Source: Gammaproteobacteria bacterium (GTDB taxonomy: Bacteria > Pseudomonadota > Gammaproteobacteria > Pseudomonadales > Azotimanducaceae). From it: a stretch of DNA of 49,108 nucleotides. Made by a program: the position numbers and the translations under genes. How positions within the stretch are numbered: the first letter of the stretch is position 1; each line of letters begins with the position of its first letter. Location: contig JAFIFJ010000090.1 in NCBI GenBank assembly GCA_020832085.1, positions 1 to 49,108 on the forward strand. The letters run 5' to 3'. The notes beneath the pieces are model-generated. The model was not told the DNA's origin and made no database searches. It saw only the letters and a list, made by a program, of their open reading frames with translations. Of the stretch, positions 16,455-24,855 are shown piece by piece.

Positions 16455-17279
16455 ATGGATCTCATCGTCTTCGATCTGGACGGCACCTTGCTCAACGCAG
16501 GATCACAGATCTCTTGCTACACCCGGGACACGTTGAGTTTGCTGGCGGCTCGAGGCATCCATTACACGGTGGCCACAGGCCGCACACTGCATGGCGCCCG
16601 AGACATCATTGATGGCCAAGGTTTCGTCCTGCCGCAGGCCTACAAGAACGGTGTCCTGATCTGGCGCCCTGACGAGAGCAACTACAGCCACCATCACTTC
16701 CTCACCCACGCCGAGATCGAACACGTCGTCGAGGCCGTGCGGGCGTGCGGCGTCGCCCCATTCCTGTCGACGCTGGAACCCGGTTTCATTCATCGCGTCT
16801 ACCACTTGCCCCTGCGCCACGCATTCGAGCAGCGCCTCGCCGATCACTTCGGCGAGCTCATGGGCATCGAGGTGCTGCCTGCGTCGCGGCTGCCCGGTGA
16901 CGCGGAGATCACCAGCATCAGCGCCCTCGCGCCCGTTCCGGACATCGAGGCGATCGAACGCCTCGTCGAGAACGAACCGGATCTGGTCGCCTATGCCGGC
17001 ATGGCTCTGGAAGGCGAAGGTCTCGGCTGGATCGATATTCACCATCGCGCGGGCAGCAAGGGCAATGCCGTAGACATTCTGCGCGAGGAACTCGGTGCGC
17101 AACGCGTCCTGGTCTTCGGCGACAGCAGCAACGACCTGAGCATGTTTGCGATTGCGGACGAAGCCTACGCGCCCAGCAACGCGCGAGCAGAGGTGCGAGC
17201 CGCGGCGACGCAGGTGATTGGACACCACGACGAGGACGGCATCGCACGTTTCCTGCGCGAGCGCTTCGAGCTGAGGTGA
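16455..17279 (+). CDS. HAD-superfamily phosphatase, Cof type
   Basis: A 274-residue cytoplasmic phosphatase. All four HAD motifs are visible: DLDGTLL near residue 6 (nucleophile and acid/base Asp), ATGRT (motif II), the Lys in GSKGNAV (motif III), and FGDSSNDLSMF (motif IV). The large cap between residues about 80 and 190 and the 'KGxAV' lysine place it in the Cof/IIB class, which dephosphorylates sugar phosphates or similar metabolites; the exact substrate is unknown. Near the end, DEAYAPSNARAEVRAAATQV is the typical 'A.V.mgNA...v...A..v' region, confirming a full-length gene. Confidence 0.9.
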   Translation: MDLIVFDLDGTLLNAGSQISCYTRDTLSLLAARGIHYTVATGRTLHGARDIIDGQGFVLPQAYKNGVLIWRPDESNYSHHHFLTHAEIEHVVEAVRACGVAPFLSTLEPGFIHRVYHLPLRHAFEQRLADHFGELMGIEVLPASRLPGDAEITSISALAPVPDIEAIERLVENEPDLVAYAGMALEGEGLGWIDIHHRAGSKGNAVDILREELGAQRVLVFGDSSNDLSMFAIADEAYAPSNARAEVRAAATQVIGHHDEDGIARFLRERFELR

Positions 17280-17481
17280 CGAACGCTGCGCTGGCGACGG
17301 CTGATGTTTAGGGCTCCATGTCCTTGAGGCCAGTACGTCATGACTTGGGAACCGGAAGCGCTGATGCGAATGCCATCGCGCATCCATATTTTTGAACCGT
17401 TTACGACATGCACGTGGTATGAGCTCGCGGTCGGACGTCGGACCACGAATTCACTCGAACGGCCTCTCCAAGGATAGATCC

Positions 17482-17643
17482 ATGCCTCTCTTCAAGCGCG
17501 ACCCGAGAAAAAAGCTGCAGAAGTCCTACCATCAAAAACTGGAAGCCGCCATGCACGCCATGCGCAATGGTGACATCCGGAAGAACGCCGAACTGACCGC
17601 AGAGGCGGAAGAGATCAAGGCGGAGCTGAACAAGCTGGACTGA
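17482..17643 (+). CDS. DUF6435-like small basic/helical protein
   Basis: A 53-residue protein starting MPLFKRDPRKKLQKSYHQ, followed by KLEAAMHAMRNGDIRKNAEL and a closing AEEIKAELNKL. The pattern 'DPxKKLxKxYxxKLExAMxAQRNGDI' is that of the DUF6435 family of gammaproteobacterial small proteins; function unknown. The ATG at 17482 is preferred over the longer frame from 17392 because it has AAGGA upstream and begins exactly at the family start. The stop is followed at once by GGGGTCAGA and then repeat copy D. Confidence 0.8.
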   Translation: MPLFKRDPRKKLQKSYHQKLEAAMHAMRNGDIRKNAELTAEAEEIKAELNKLD

Positions 17644-17675
17644 ACAGGGGTCAGAAGACGGTGTCGCTGGTACGG

Positions 17676-17955
17676 ACCCCCGGTCAGACCAGGGTGCCGC
17701 ACGCCAACACCCTGATTCAGCGATTTCTTTTTTCCGCTGAGGTGCTGGATCGGCCCTTAGAGGGCCGTTTTCCAGGGCGAAAATCGCGGTTTAAGCTGAT
17801 CCGGGGGTCCGCTGGTCAGTCGCCCGGCCCAGTGCGCTTAGAGGGTCGGTTTTAGCCCGAAAAAGCGGGTTCTAAGCCAACACATTGGTTCGGCTGAGGT
17901 CTCTGGTCTTTGATAATCAATGATTTAGCGTGTCTTGCCGTGGTCTGACCCCGGG
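17676..17955 (+). repeat. 280-bp dispersed repeat, copy D
   Basis: The left end is ACCCCCGGTCAGACC and the right end GGTCTGACCCCGGG. The GGCCC-TTAGA-GGGCC hairpin (17752-17766) and the CCCG-AAAAAG-CGGG stem are intact. A partial left-end word (GGGGTCAGA) also occurs 30 bp earlier. The right end overlaps the last codons of the phosphatase gene on the opposite strand. Confidence 0.85.
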
Positions 17956-18488
17956 TTCGGCCAGTGGCGCTTTAGAACATAGTCGACCTGTTCGGGGCTC
18001 TCGAGTGCGCCCGGGCGCGCCGTTCGGACTCTGCGAATGGCATGTTCCGGTGTCATGCCGAGGTCCACCAATATGCGGGCGGCAACGGTCCCGCTGCGCC
18101 CGAGCCCGGCGCGGCAGTGGATGGCGACTCGGTCGCCCTTCATCAAGCGCTCGAGCAGCGTGGCCCGGTGCGCCTGCCAGGCTCGCTCGAACGTCTGCCC
18201 GGGTGCGCAGAAGTCGGCAATCGGGAAATGGTGCCAGGCCAGTCCCGCATCTCTCGTCGCGTCGCCGAGGCGGGGAACGCCGAGCAGATCGAACTCTGCA
18301 GGTTCCAGCAGTGTCAGCAGCGCGAAAGCGCCCCAGTCGCGGATCGCGTCCAGGTCGCGCTCGAGCGCGGCCTGCCGGCTACTGCCGACGACGGCGCCGA
18401 GGATGCCGCCTCGACCAGGGCAGGCCGACAACCCGAGGGCGCCGGCATCGCCGGGAAGCGACACGGTGTTGACGGTGAAAGACGCCAT
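17925..18488 (-). CDS. Dual-specificity/tyrosine phosphatase-like protein with repeat-derived tail
   Basis: A 187-residue cysteine-dependent phosphatase. The signature loop is HCRAGLGRSG, with nucleophile C125 and phosphate-binding R131; the general acid is probably D92 in PIAD. The N-terminal half has LPGDAGALGLSACPGR and ALLTLLEPAEFDLLGVP, typical of CDKN3/KAP-like bacterial DSPs ('GxLGLTxcPGk'). It should act on protein or small phosphates in the cytoplasm. The last residues PGSDHGKTR and the TAA stop are encoded by the end of repeat copy D, so the native C-terminus was replaced or extended when the repeat arrived. Confidence 0.85.
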   Translation of the reverse strand: MASFTVNTVSLPGDAGALGLSACPGRGGILGAVVGSSRQAALERDLDAIRDWGAFALLTLLEPAEFDLLGVPRLGDATRDAGLAWHHFPIADFCAPGQTFERAWQAHRATLLERLMKGDRVAIHCRAGLGRSGTVAARILVDLGMTPEHAIRRVRTARPGALESPEQVDYVLKRHWPNPGSDHGKTR

Positions 18489-18557
18489 GTTGTGGCCTCC
18501 TCTGTCCGCGCCTTCTGAATTGGCTGGTCGGGCTGATACCAGGCCAGGTTCAGGGGA

Positions 18558-19508
18558 TCAGGTCTCCGCCGGCGCAGCCTGCGCGGCGCGCAGCAACGCG
18601 AGTTCGGCAGCCAGTGCGCGCCGTCCATCCTCGGCCCGGGGATCGGAAGGAAAGTAGGCAAGCTCGCTTGGCGGCTCGCCGGTCACGCGGGTTCCGATCA
18701 GCACGCGGGGCTGCCGGTAGTCGTAGGGTCGCGCCTGATGCAGCAGGGCACGATTGTCCCAGAGCAGGGTATCGCCCGGGCGCCAACGGTGGCTGAAGAC
18801 CCGTGTTGGCTCCGAGACGACGAAGTCCAGCAGCCACTGCAAGAGGGCCCTGCTCTCTTCGCGAATCAAGCCGGGAATGCCGAAGGCGTGGCGGCCGATC
18901 ATCAGGTTCTTGACGCCAGTTTCCGGGTGCACCTTGACCAGGGGGCGCAGGTAGGCCTCGCCGTGGAAGATCGTGCCTTCGCTCTCCGGGGGGAAATGGC
19001 CGAGATCGTTCGCCTGGGAATACAGCAGTGAGTGATAGGCGCTAAGCCCGCTGATGCGGTCTTGGATCACCGGGTCGAGTGCGGCATAGCCCGCGCGGGC
19101 GTCGGCGAGCTGTGTTTCACCGCCTTCCTCGGGGACCTTGATGGCCGAGAGCAGCGCGCATTTGCTGCTGATCGGGTGGTAGGTGGAGTCTGTGTGCCAG
19201 CCCTCGTTGCCGATCATGATGCGCATGCGGGTATGGTCGAGGTCGTAGAGCTTTCCCAGGGAGCCATCTTTTTGCCGCTCCTGATTCGACAGGGCGACGG
19301 CACCGAACTCGAGTTCGCCGAAACGCCGGCCGAACGCCACCTGCTCCTCGTCGCTCAGGTACTGCTCCGGGAACACCAGGAAGCCGTAGGTCAAAAACGC
19401 CTCGTGAATCCGGGAGAACTCGCTGGCGCTCAGCCTGCCGAGGGCCACATCGCGGACGACGGCGCCGAAGGTCTTGTCTGCCATCGGCTCGATGCTCGCT
19501 TCGCTCAT
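18558..19508 (-). CDS. TauD/TfdA-family alpha-ketoglutarate-dependent dioxygenase
   Basis: A 316-residue Fe(II)/2-oxoglutarate dioxygenase. The ATG at 19508 follows GGAGAGAAG; the frame stays open upstream but only as a shadow of the GST gene. The iron site is visible as WHTDSTYHP (HxD) and the distal histidine lies in LLWDNRALLHQARPYD; the 2-oxoglutarate-binding arginine is probably in YRQPRVLIGTR. The early LTYGFLVFPEQYLSDEEQVA is typical of the family. Relatives cleave sulfonates, phenoxyacetates or related acids; the substrate here is unknown. The GST remnant lies 44 bp upstream on the same strand. Confidence 0.85.
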   Translation of the reverse strand: MSEASIEPMADKTFGAVVRDVALGRLSASEFSRIHEAFLTYGFLVFPEQYLSDEEQVAFGRRFGELEFGAVALSNQERQKDGSLGKLYDLDHTRMRIMIGNEGWHTDSTYHPISSKCALLSAIKVPEEGGETQLADARAGYAALDPVIQDRISGLSAYHSLLYSQANDLGHFPPESEGTIFHGEAYLRPLVKVHPETGVKNLMIGRHAFGIPGLIREESRALLQWLLDFVVSEPTRVFSHRWRPGDTLLWDNRALLHQARPYDYRQPRVLIGTRVTGEPPSELAYFPSDPRAEDGRRALAAELALLRAAQAAPAET

Positions 19509-19552
19509 GGTCTTCTCTCCCCGCTGCCGCGACGCCAGCCCAGGCGCCGGCC

Positions 19553-20086
19553 TCAGTTCGCCCGTGTCGCGGTATCGACCCGGTCCATCCAGGCCGCCAC
19601 CGTGGGAAAGTTCTCGCTCACGAGCCGCTCGCCTTCGGCGGCACCACGAATGCAGTAGAGCTGCGCGAAGACTGCGAGATCGGCAACGCTGAGGTGACGG
19701 CCAACGAGCCACTTGCCCGCCGCGAGCAGAGCGCTGAGCGCTTGCAGGTGGCGGCTGACCTCGGTTTCGATCTGCGGCGGCGACTTGCGGCCGATGCCCT
19801 GACTGCGGGCGACCCGCGAGAGTACCCGAGGCAGAAACGGTATCAGCAGCCGGCGGGTCAATGGTTTCTCGGCGGCCAGCAGTTCCGGGATCCAGCGCCC
19901 CGCGTTGTCTGGCCAGGTCATGCGCATGGTCAGCTCGTAGAAGTACAGACTTTCGTCCGCCCAATCCTCGAGGATGTGGGCCTGAGCGCGCTCCACGGGG
20001 TCTGCCGGCAGCAGCGGCGGCGTCGGTGCGACTTCTTCCAAGTGGAGCAGGATATCCGTGGAGTCGACGATCCGCCTGCCGTCTTT
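19553..20086 (-). pseudogene. Glutathione S-transferase lacking its N-terminal domain
   Basis: The intact part encodes the GST C-terminal helical domain: LEDWADESLYFYELTMRMTW, then LLAAGKWLVGRHLSVADLAV (N-capping motif, conserved D) and FPTVAAWMDRV. Upstream the frame continues through DGRRIVDSTDILLHLEE, the end of the thioredoxin domain with its glutathione-contacting DS pair, and then loses similarity at about 20080-20090. No start codon with a ribosome site exists at this point. The first 50-60 residues are missing because the sequence runs straight into the opposite-strand MscS-type gene. Confidence 0.75.
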
Positions 20087-21472
20087 CTGCTCCTGCTCAC
20101 CACCGGAATCGGCATCACCGCGGCCTGGACGCTTTCTCCGGCCTACTGGATCGCCTCCGTCGAAGAATCACAGAGCGGCGGCAGCGTGGAGCAAGCCGTC
20201 GAGCAGCGAACGGAAGCAGACACAGACGCCGCGCAGGCCGATTCCCAGCCGTTGCTGGACGTCGCGCGCAGCCTGCTGCGCGCCGTGGTGGTGATGGCTC
20301 CATTCGGCGCGTTGCTGGGCTATGGGCGGCTGGCGTACTTCGCGCAATCACGCCTTTTGGGAACCGCAGTATTGTTCGGCCTCGGCCTGCTGATGCGGCT
20401 GGCCCTGCGCGAACTGATCCAGCGGTTCTACCAGAGCCAACCCAGGCGGCGATTCGGCCTGGTCGCGCTGCGCGCGAGCAGCCAGTCGGAGCGCAGTGTC
20501 CAGGGCATGATCTTCTGGACCGCCCTGGTGGCCGACCTGCTGATCTTCGTTCCCCTGGTCTAGCTCTTGCTGCTGCTTTACGGCGTGCCGCCCACGAAGC
20601 TGATCCTGTGGACGCAGAGCCTGTTTTCCGGGATCACCATTGGCGGCTTCACGCTGGCTCCGGGCAACTTCCTGGTGGCGCTGCTGGTCATCATCGCGGG
20701 GCTCATTGCCACGAACATCGTGCGCCGCTGGCTGACCCGCACCGTACTGCCGAACACCCGCCTGGAGTTCGGCGCCCGCAGCTCCATCGCCGCCGGTACC
20801 ACCTACCTGGGTGTGGGGGTCGCGATCCTGCTGGCGCTGGCGGCGTTGGGGCTGAACTTCACCAACCTGGCGCTGGTGGTCGGGGCGCTTTCCCTGGGGA
20901 TCGGCTTTGGTCTGCGTACGGTGGTGGAGAACTTCGTGGCCGGGCTGGTGCTGCTGATCGAACGCCCGATCAAGGTGGGTGACTGGATCATCATTGGTCA
21001 GCACGAAGGTACTGTGCGCCGGATCTCGGTGCGCTCCACGGAGATCGAAACCTTCGACCGGGCCTCGGTGATCGTGCCCAATGCCGAACTGATCTCCACG
21101 TCCGTGACCAATTGGACCCACAAAAATCGCATGGCTCGGGAGCGCATCATCGTCAGCGTAGCCCAGGGCAGCGATACCCGGCAGGTCGCGCAGATGCTCC
21201 TGCAATGCGCCCGGGATCACCCCAAAGTGCTGCGGGCACCGCCACCGCTGGCGCTGTTCATGGGCTTTGGCGACTGGAGTCTGAACTTCGAGCTGCGCTG
21301 CTTCATTGGCGACACGGACGATTTCGTGACCGTTCGCAGCGAACTGTACTTCGCCCTCGAGCAGAGCTTGCGCGAAGCCGGGGTGAGTATTCCCTTCCCG
21401 CAGCGTGACCTGCATCTGAGTCGCCCGGGACGGGCAGACCGCGCCCATCCGGGCGAAGGCGAATCCGGGTAG
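20081..21472 (+). pseudogene. MscS-family mechanosensitive channel, 5'-truncated and with in-frame TAG
   Basis: The frame is continuous from about 20081 to 21472 apart from one TAG at 20561-20563. Before it are membrane helices (FLLLLTTGIGITAAW, ARSLLRAVVVMAPFGALLGY, GTAVLFGLGLLMRLAL). After it comes the channel core: LNFTNLALVVGALSLGIGFG and LRTVVENFVAGLVLLIERPI are the pore helix and start of the beta domain, and KVGDWIIIGQHEGTVRRISV is the classical MscS signature. The N-terminal part usual in the large MscK/YbdG-like proteins is absent and no start codon is evident. Translation of a shorter core from an internal start near 20567 is possible but lacks a ribosome site. Confidence 0.8.
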
Positions 21473-21604
21473 GGCCAAAGGTCAGCCTGAAGCGGTGCCG
21501 GACTGGAAATCCGGCCGTCGCCTCGGCCGCCGCTTCGAACAGGCATCGGATCCTCGGGCCGCTGCCGTACTCTACATCCGGGACTGTTACCCGGTCCGGG
21601 AACT

Positions 21605-22213
21605 TCAATTGTCCTGAATCTTGGATCCCTTGATCACAACGTCGCGGGTGGCCTTGATGTCAATGCCCATGCTTGCGTCGATGTCGATATCTTTTCCCCT
21701 GATGGAGATATCGCCATTCCTGTTCAGGACCACGGAAGCTGCCCCCGACTGCAGGAGGAGGGAATCCGGGGCACGTACCGTCAGGATGTCATTGTCTGAC
21801 GCAAAAATTTCATGCACGAACATCTTCCCGCCCGCTCCAGCAGAGTTCTTTTGGAAGCGGAGGTCGCAGCCACGCAGAACCAGGACACGGTCACCACTCT
21901 GCGATTCGTCAATACAGGCCAGACTTCTCGATCGGTTGACGTCGGTGGCGAGCAGGAAGGCCACATCCCCGGTAAGCCTCTCTGCCGTTCTTCGCAGCGC
22001 TGCGTTGTCCTCTTCGAGATCTTCCACGCGCGCCGCGAGTGCGTCCACCGTAGCCGCCAGCGCGTCCACCTTGGCCGTGAGCGTGTCCACCGTAGCCGCC
22101 AGTACCGGCGCACCACGCTGTGGTCCCGGGCCACGAGTTGGTTCGGCCGTCGTCGGAATGGCCCATGCCAGTAACAGAGCACCGGCGATCAGCGCTGATG
22201 TCCTCTTGGTCAT
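21605..22213 (-). CDS. Secreted coiled-coil protein with VgrG-like beta-helix spike tail
   Basis: A 202-residue protein with a Sec signal peptide (SALIAGALLLAWAIPTTA). After a Pro/Gly-rich stretch comes a coiled coil of repeated VDxLxAxVDALAATVDAL heptads (about residues 40-85). A cysteine pair follows (LACIDE, RGCDLR). The end of the protein has short alternating repeats, VVLNRNGDISIRGKDIDI, DASMGIDIKATRDVVIKGSK, as in the triangular beta-helix spikes of VgrG/gp5 and similar trimeric needles. The shape predicted is a secreted trimer. There are no T6SS or phage genes around it. The ATG at 22213 has AGGGGAA upstream. Confidence 0.65.
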   Translation of the reverse strand: MTKRTSALIAGALLLAWAIPTTAEPTRGPGPQRGAPVLAATVDTLTAKVDALAATVDALAARVEDLEEDNAALRRTAERLTGDVAFLLATDVNRSRSLACIDESQSGDRVLVLRGCDLRFQKNSAGAGGKMFVHEIFASDNDILTVRAPDSLLLQSGAASVVLNRNGDISIRGKDIDIDASMGIDIKATRDVVIKGSKIQDN

Positions 22214-22361
22214 CGTCGTTTCCCCTGGAGATAACGTGGGCTGGCACGAAAGGCTCCATAGTAGCGGCCCCGCTGCCGACCAACTTGGCGAAATCGGCTC
22301 GATCTATGGGTTGAAACGGCAGCTCGGCTTGCGAGATCAGAGCATCGAAGGCCTCTGCGCC

Positions 22362-22425
22362 CTGAAAAATGAATGACTTGGCGTCGCGTTCTGTGGTCTG
22401 AGCCTCGAGTCCCGGGTCGGATTGA
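22362..22425 (+). repeat. Solo right end of the 280-bp repeat family, degenerate
   Basis: CTGAAAAATGAATGACTTGG followed by CGTCGCGTTCTGTGGTCTGAG and a CCCGGG resembles the right end of copies C and D (CTGAAAATCAGTGACTTAGT...GTGGTCAGA..CCCGGG). No left end or inner blocks are present. The identity estimate is by eye. Confidence 0.45.
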
Positions 22426-22506
22426 CGCGCTGCGACCCCGGGGCTAGCTTTTGGCAAGTCACGGAACAGAGGCCGTGTTTTGAAGCTGCCGGGCTTGGGG
22501 AAGTTG

Positions 22507-23121
22507 ATGCGTCGGTCGGGGCCATCGGGCCGCGTATTCGCGTGCCTGGATTGCTCGTCTTCCATGGCTCGGCACGACAAGTACGTGCACGTCGTCGAGC
22601 GCTATGGTGCGGCGCTGACGGAACTGGCAAGCGTCCTGCCGGCTGCGCAGATCGAGACCTGGATGTTCGCCGCCCGGGCGGCCTGCTACGGTGAACTCGC
22701 GCCGGTGGCCGCGGCGAAGGTGCCGAGCCTGGTCGAGTACAGCGCTTATCTCACGGGCGGCAGCGCCATCGCGGATTGTCTCTTCGAGGTGACGCGGCGT
22801 GCGGTGGCACTGAATGTGGAGCAGGGCGTGCTGCCGACGCGCATCGTCCTGTGGACTGATGGCTGGGATCGCGCATCGGAACACGCTCCCGACGACTATC
22901 TCGAGGCCGTGCAGGGCGCACCCGATATCGCCATACATCTCATCGCCTTCGTCGATCGCAGCGAGCGCTGGCGTCTCGACGACTTTGTCCGTGAGGCCCG
23001 CATGGAACCTGATCAGGTGTCCATCTTCGAGCACGGTGAGGACCAGGCGTCGACCCTGGATGCCACCTATGCGGCGGCGGATGCCTTCAACCGCACTATT
23101 GCCGGCCTGTCTGAACCCTGA
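22507..23121 (+). CDS. VWA-domain protein
   Basis: A 204-residue cytoplasmic protein with a von Willebrand A fold. The metal (MIDAS) residues appear as DCSSSM near the start, the threonine in LTGGSAI, and the aspartate in LWTDGWD. Strand/helix order is VFACLDCSSSM, IETWMFAARAACYGE, TRIVLWTDGW, IAIHLIAFVDRS. Small VWA proteins often partner with AAA+ ATPases or protein complexes, but no such gene is adjacent. The ATG at 22507 is chosen because GGGGAAG precedes it; a TTG at 22480 would add nine residues. The gene lies immediately downstream of the degenerate repeat end. Confidence 0.7.
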   Translation: MRRSGPSGRVFACLDCSSSMARHDKYVHVVERYGAALTELASVLPAAQIETWMFAARAACYGELAPVAAAKVPSLVEYSAYLTGGSAIADCLFEVTRRAVALNVEQGVLPTRIVLWTDGWDRASEHAPDDYLEAVQGAPDIAIHLIAFVDRSERWRLDDFVREARMEPDQVSIFEHGEDQASTLDATYAAADAFNRTIAGLSEP

Positions 23122-23260
23122 CTTTTTTCGCTCAGGCGTGTCGAGACGGACCGCTCAACAGCAAAGGACTCCCGAACACCGTATGCACAGGTGTATGGAA
23201 GTCTTTGCTCACGGCCAGTGTTCAAACTGACTGTGATCGAACAGGGACGTTTCCGGCGCG

Positions 23261-24583
23261 CTAGCTGGCCCGACTGAACTTCAGCTGCAGTTTGAGCGTC
23301 CCCAGCATGATGCCGGGCTGGTGCTCGAAGGTGTTGCCGGGGGCGTACTCGATGTCATCGAGGCGGTCGAGCAGACAGTTCCAGGCGATCAGCTGTTCCT
23401 GGCGGGAGATGCCCGCGCCCGGACAGACGCGCGGCCCCTGAGAGAAGGCCAGATGGCGGGTCACCGCCTTGCGCTCGATGTCGAGATCATAGGGGCACTC
23501 CCATTCGTCGGGGTCGACGTTGCCGGCGGCCCAGCGCAGATGCAGCAGGGATCCGGCGGGAACGTGGACACCCTGGAAGACCTCGTCGCGTGTGGTGGTT
23601 CGGCTCGACAACCCCTGGGTGGGCGACCGCAGCCGCAGGGCCTCCTCACAGAAGCCGCGGATCTTGCTGCGATCGGCCTTCAGGGCCTGGAACAGACCTG
23701 GGTGCTCACAGATGAGCTGCGCCTGCTCCTCGATGGCGTACTGGGTCGTCTCCAGACCGCCGATGATCATGGCGTAGACGATGCCGTTGATCTCGATGTC
23801 GGTGAGCTTGCGGCCGAGGGCCTCGTATTCGACGTCGCAGAGCCAGCTGATCATGTCGTCGCCGGGGCTGCGGCGCTTCTGCTTGATGATGTCCTCGACG
23901 TACTCCTTGAAGCCATCGAGCTCCCGGAACTGGTCATTGAGCTGCTCTTCCGTGAGTTCGTTGCGGTGACCGCGGCCGTGGACGAAGCCGCGGACCTGGG
24001 CTTCGCCCCAGCGCGCGAGCCGGGGAATGTCTTCGAGCGGAAATCCCAGCACGCTGGCCATCACGCGCTGGGGCAGCGGGCGGGCGAACTCACCGATGAA
24101 TTCGACTTCGTTGCCATCGATCCAGCGGTCGATCAGCGCATCGGCATGTTGCCGGATCATGTCCACATGGCGGCTGGCGCCGGGACCGACCCAGGGGTCC
24201 GTGAGCTCCTGGCGATGGCTGCGATAGAGCTCGTCGGTGGGCCGCAGCGTGAACATCGACAGCATCATGGCGTTGGTGTGCGGCTGCTGATCAAGCGGAA
24301 CCTCGGAGGCGGCCATTCGCTTAATCGCTGTGGTCAGACCTGACGGAAAGCGGACCGGGTCGCGGACCACCCGCGCGATATCCTCATATTTGCTCAGAAT
24401 GTAGCCGTCGGTACCCGGGCTCGCACCTTCACCAGGAATGCGCAGCACCGGTGCCTCGGCATGGAGGATGGGGTAAGCCTCGTACCAGTGCTCCTGGGCA
24501 CCGGGGGAGAACAGGTCGACGTCTTCGAGACTCACAGGACACTTCAACGGGCTCGAACGATGCTTGGGTCCTTGCTGCGACAT
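23261..24583 (-). CDS. Cytochrome P450
   Basis: A soluble bacterial P450 of 440 residues. The oxygen-binding I-helix is IIGGLETTQ, the ExxR motif lies in CEEALRLRSP, and the heme loop is FSQGPRVCPGAG with the iron-ligating cysteine near residue 387. FSQGPRVCPGAG fits FxxGxRxCxG. These enzymes insert oxygen into hydrophobic substrates using electrons from a ferredoxin system; no ferredoxin is adjacent, though an Fpr-type reductase lies 2.5 kb away. The ATG at 24583 has GGAGG 7 bases upstream; an ATG at 24589 would sit directly on it. The gene is divergent from the redox protein at 24856 and could share a control region with it. Confidence 0.9.
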   Translation of the reverse strand: MSQQGPKHRSSPLKCPVSLEDVDLFSPGAQEHWYEAYPILHAEAPVLRIPGEGASPGTDGYILSKYEDIARVVRDPVRFPSGLTTAIKRMAASEVPLDQQPHTNAMMLSMFTLRPTDELYRSHRQELTDPWVGPGASRHVDMIRQHADALIDRWIDGNEVEFIGEFARPLPQRVMASVLGFPLEDIPRLARWGEAQVRGFVHGRGHRNELTEEQLNDQFRELDGFKEYVEDIIKQKRRSPGDDMISWLCDVEYEALGRKLTDIEINGIVYAMIIGGLETTQYAIEEQAQLICEHPGLFQALKADRSKIRGFCEEALRLRSPTQGLSSRTTTRDEVFQGVHVPAGSLLHLRWAAGNVDPDEWECPYDLDIERKAVTRHLAFSQGPRVCPGAGISRQEQLIAWNCLLDRLDDIEYAPGNTFEHQPGIMLGTLKLQLKFSRAS

Positions 24584-24590
24584 CAACATC

Positions 24591-24595
24591 CCTCC
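24591..24595 (-). promoter_or_regulatory. Shine-Dalgarno fixing the P450 start
   Basis: GGAGG on the minus strand, 7 bases before ATG 24583 and only one base before ATG 24589; the spacing selects the former. The 272-bp intergenic region shared with the gene at 24856 holds no other element I can name. Confidence 0.5.
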
Positions 24596-24855
24596 ATTGG
24601 TCTCGCGTTCTTTTACATGCACACGTGCTGGTCTAAGCGGACACTGATGCCATCGCGTGAAGCTGTCAACCGCAGGACATAGGGCAGCAACGTCAGGCAG
24701 GGCAACGCGGTGACGAGCCTGGCATTCGCCGCGAAGCTCTGGGCGCAGGATGCTGACTTCGACGGGCTCGGCTGCGGACCTGTCGCGCTGACATGCAGGC
24801 ATGGGTCCGCATGCGCTAGGATCAAGGACTCCTGACACCACAGAAGGCGAGTCCC

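Noticed and set aside
20561..20563. Amber readthrough (for example pyrrolysine) in the MscS frame
   Set aside because: The site is a membrane helix with no catalytic role, the gene is already 5'-truncated, and such decoding is not expected in this kind of bacterium.
22240..22380. Minus-strand reading with SFIFQGAEAFDALISQAEL and QPIDRADFAKLVG
   Set aside because: Looks protein-like but has no start, no recognised family and runs into an antisense reading; too weak to call a gene fragment.
24330..24345. GTGGTCAGACC inside the P450 gene (and a similar word at 24925)
   Set aside because: Lies within well-conserved coding sequence with no other part of the repeat; chance match.
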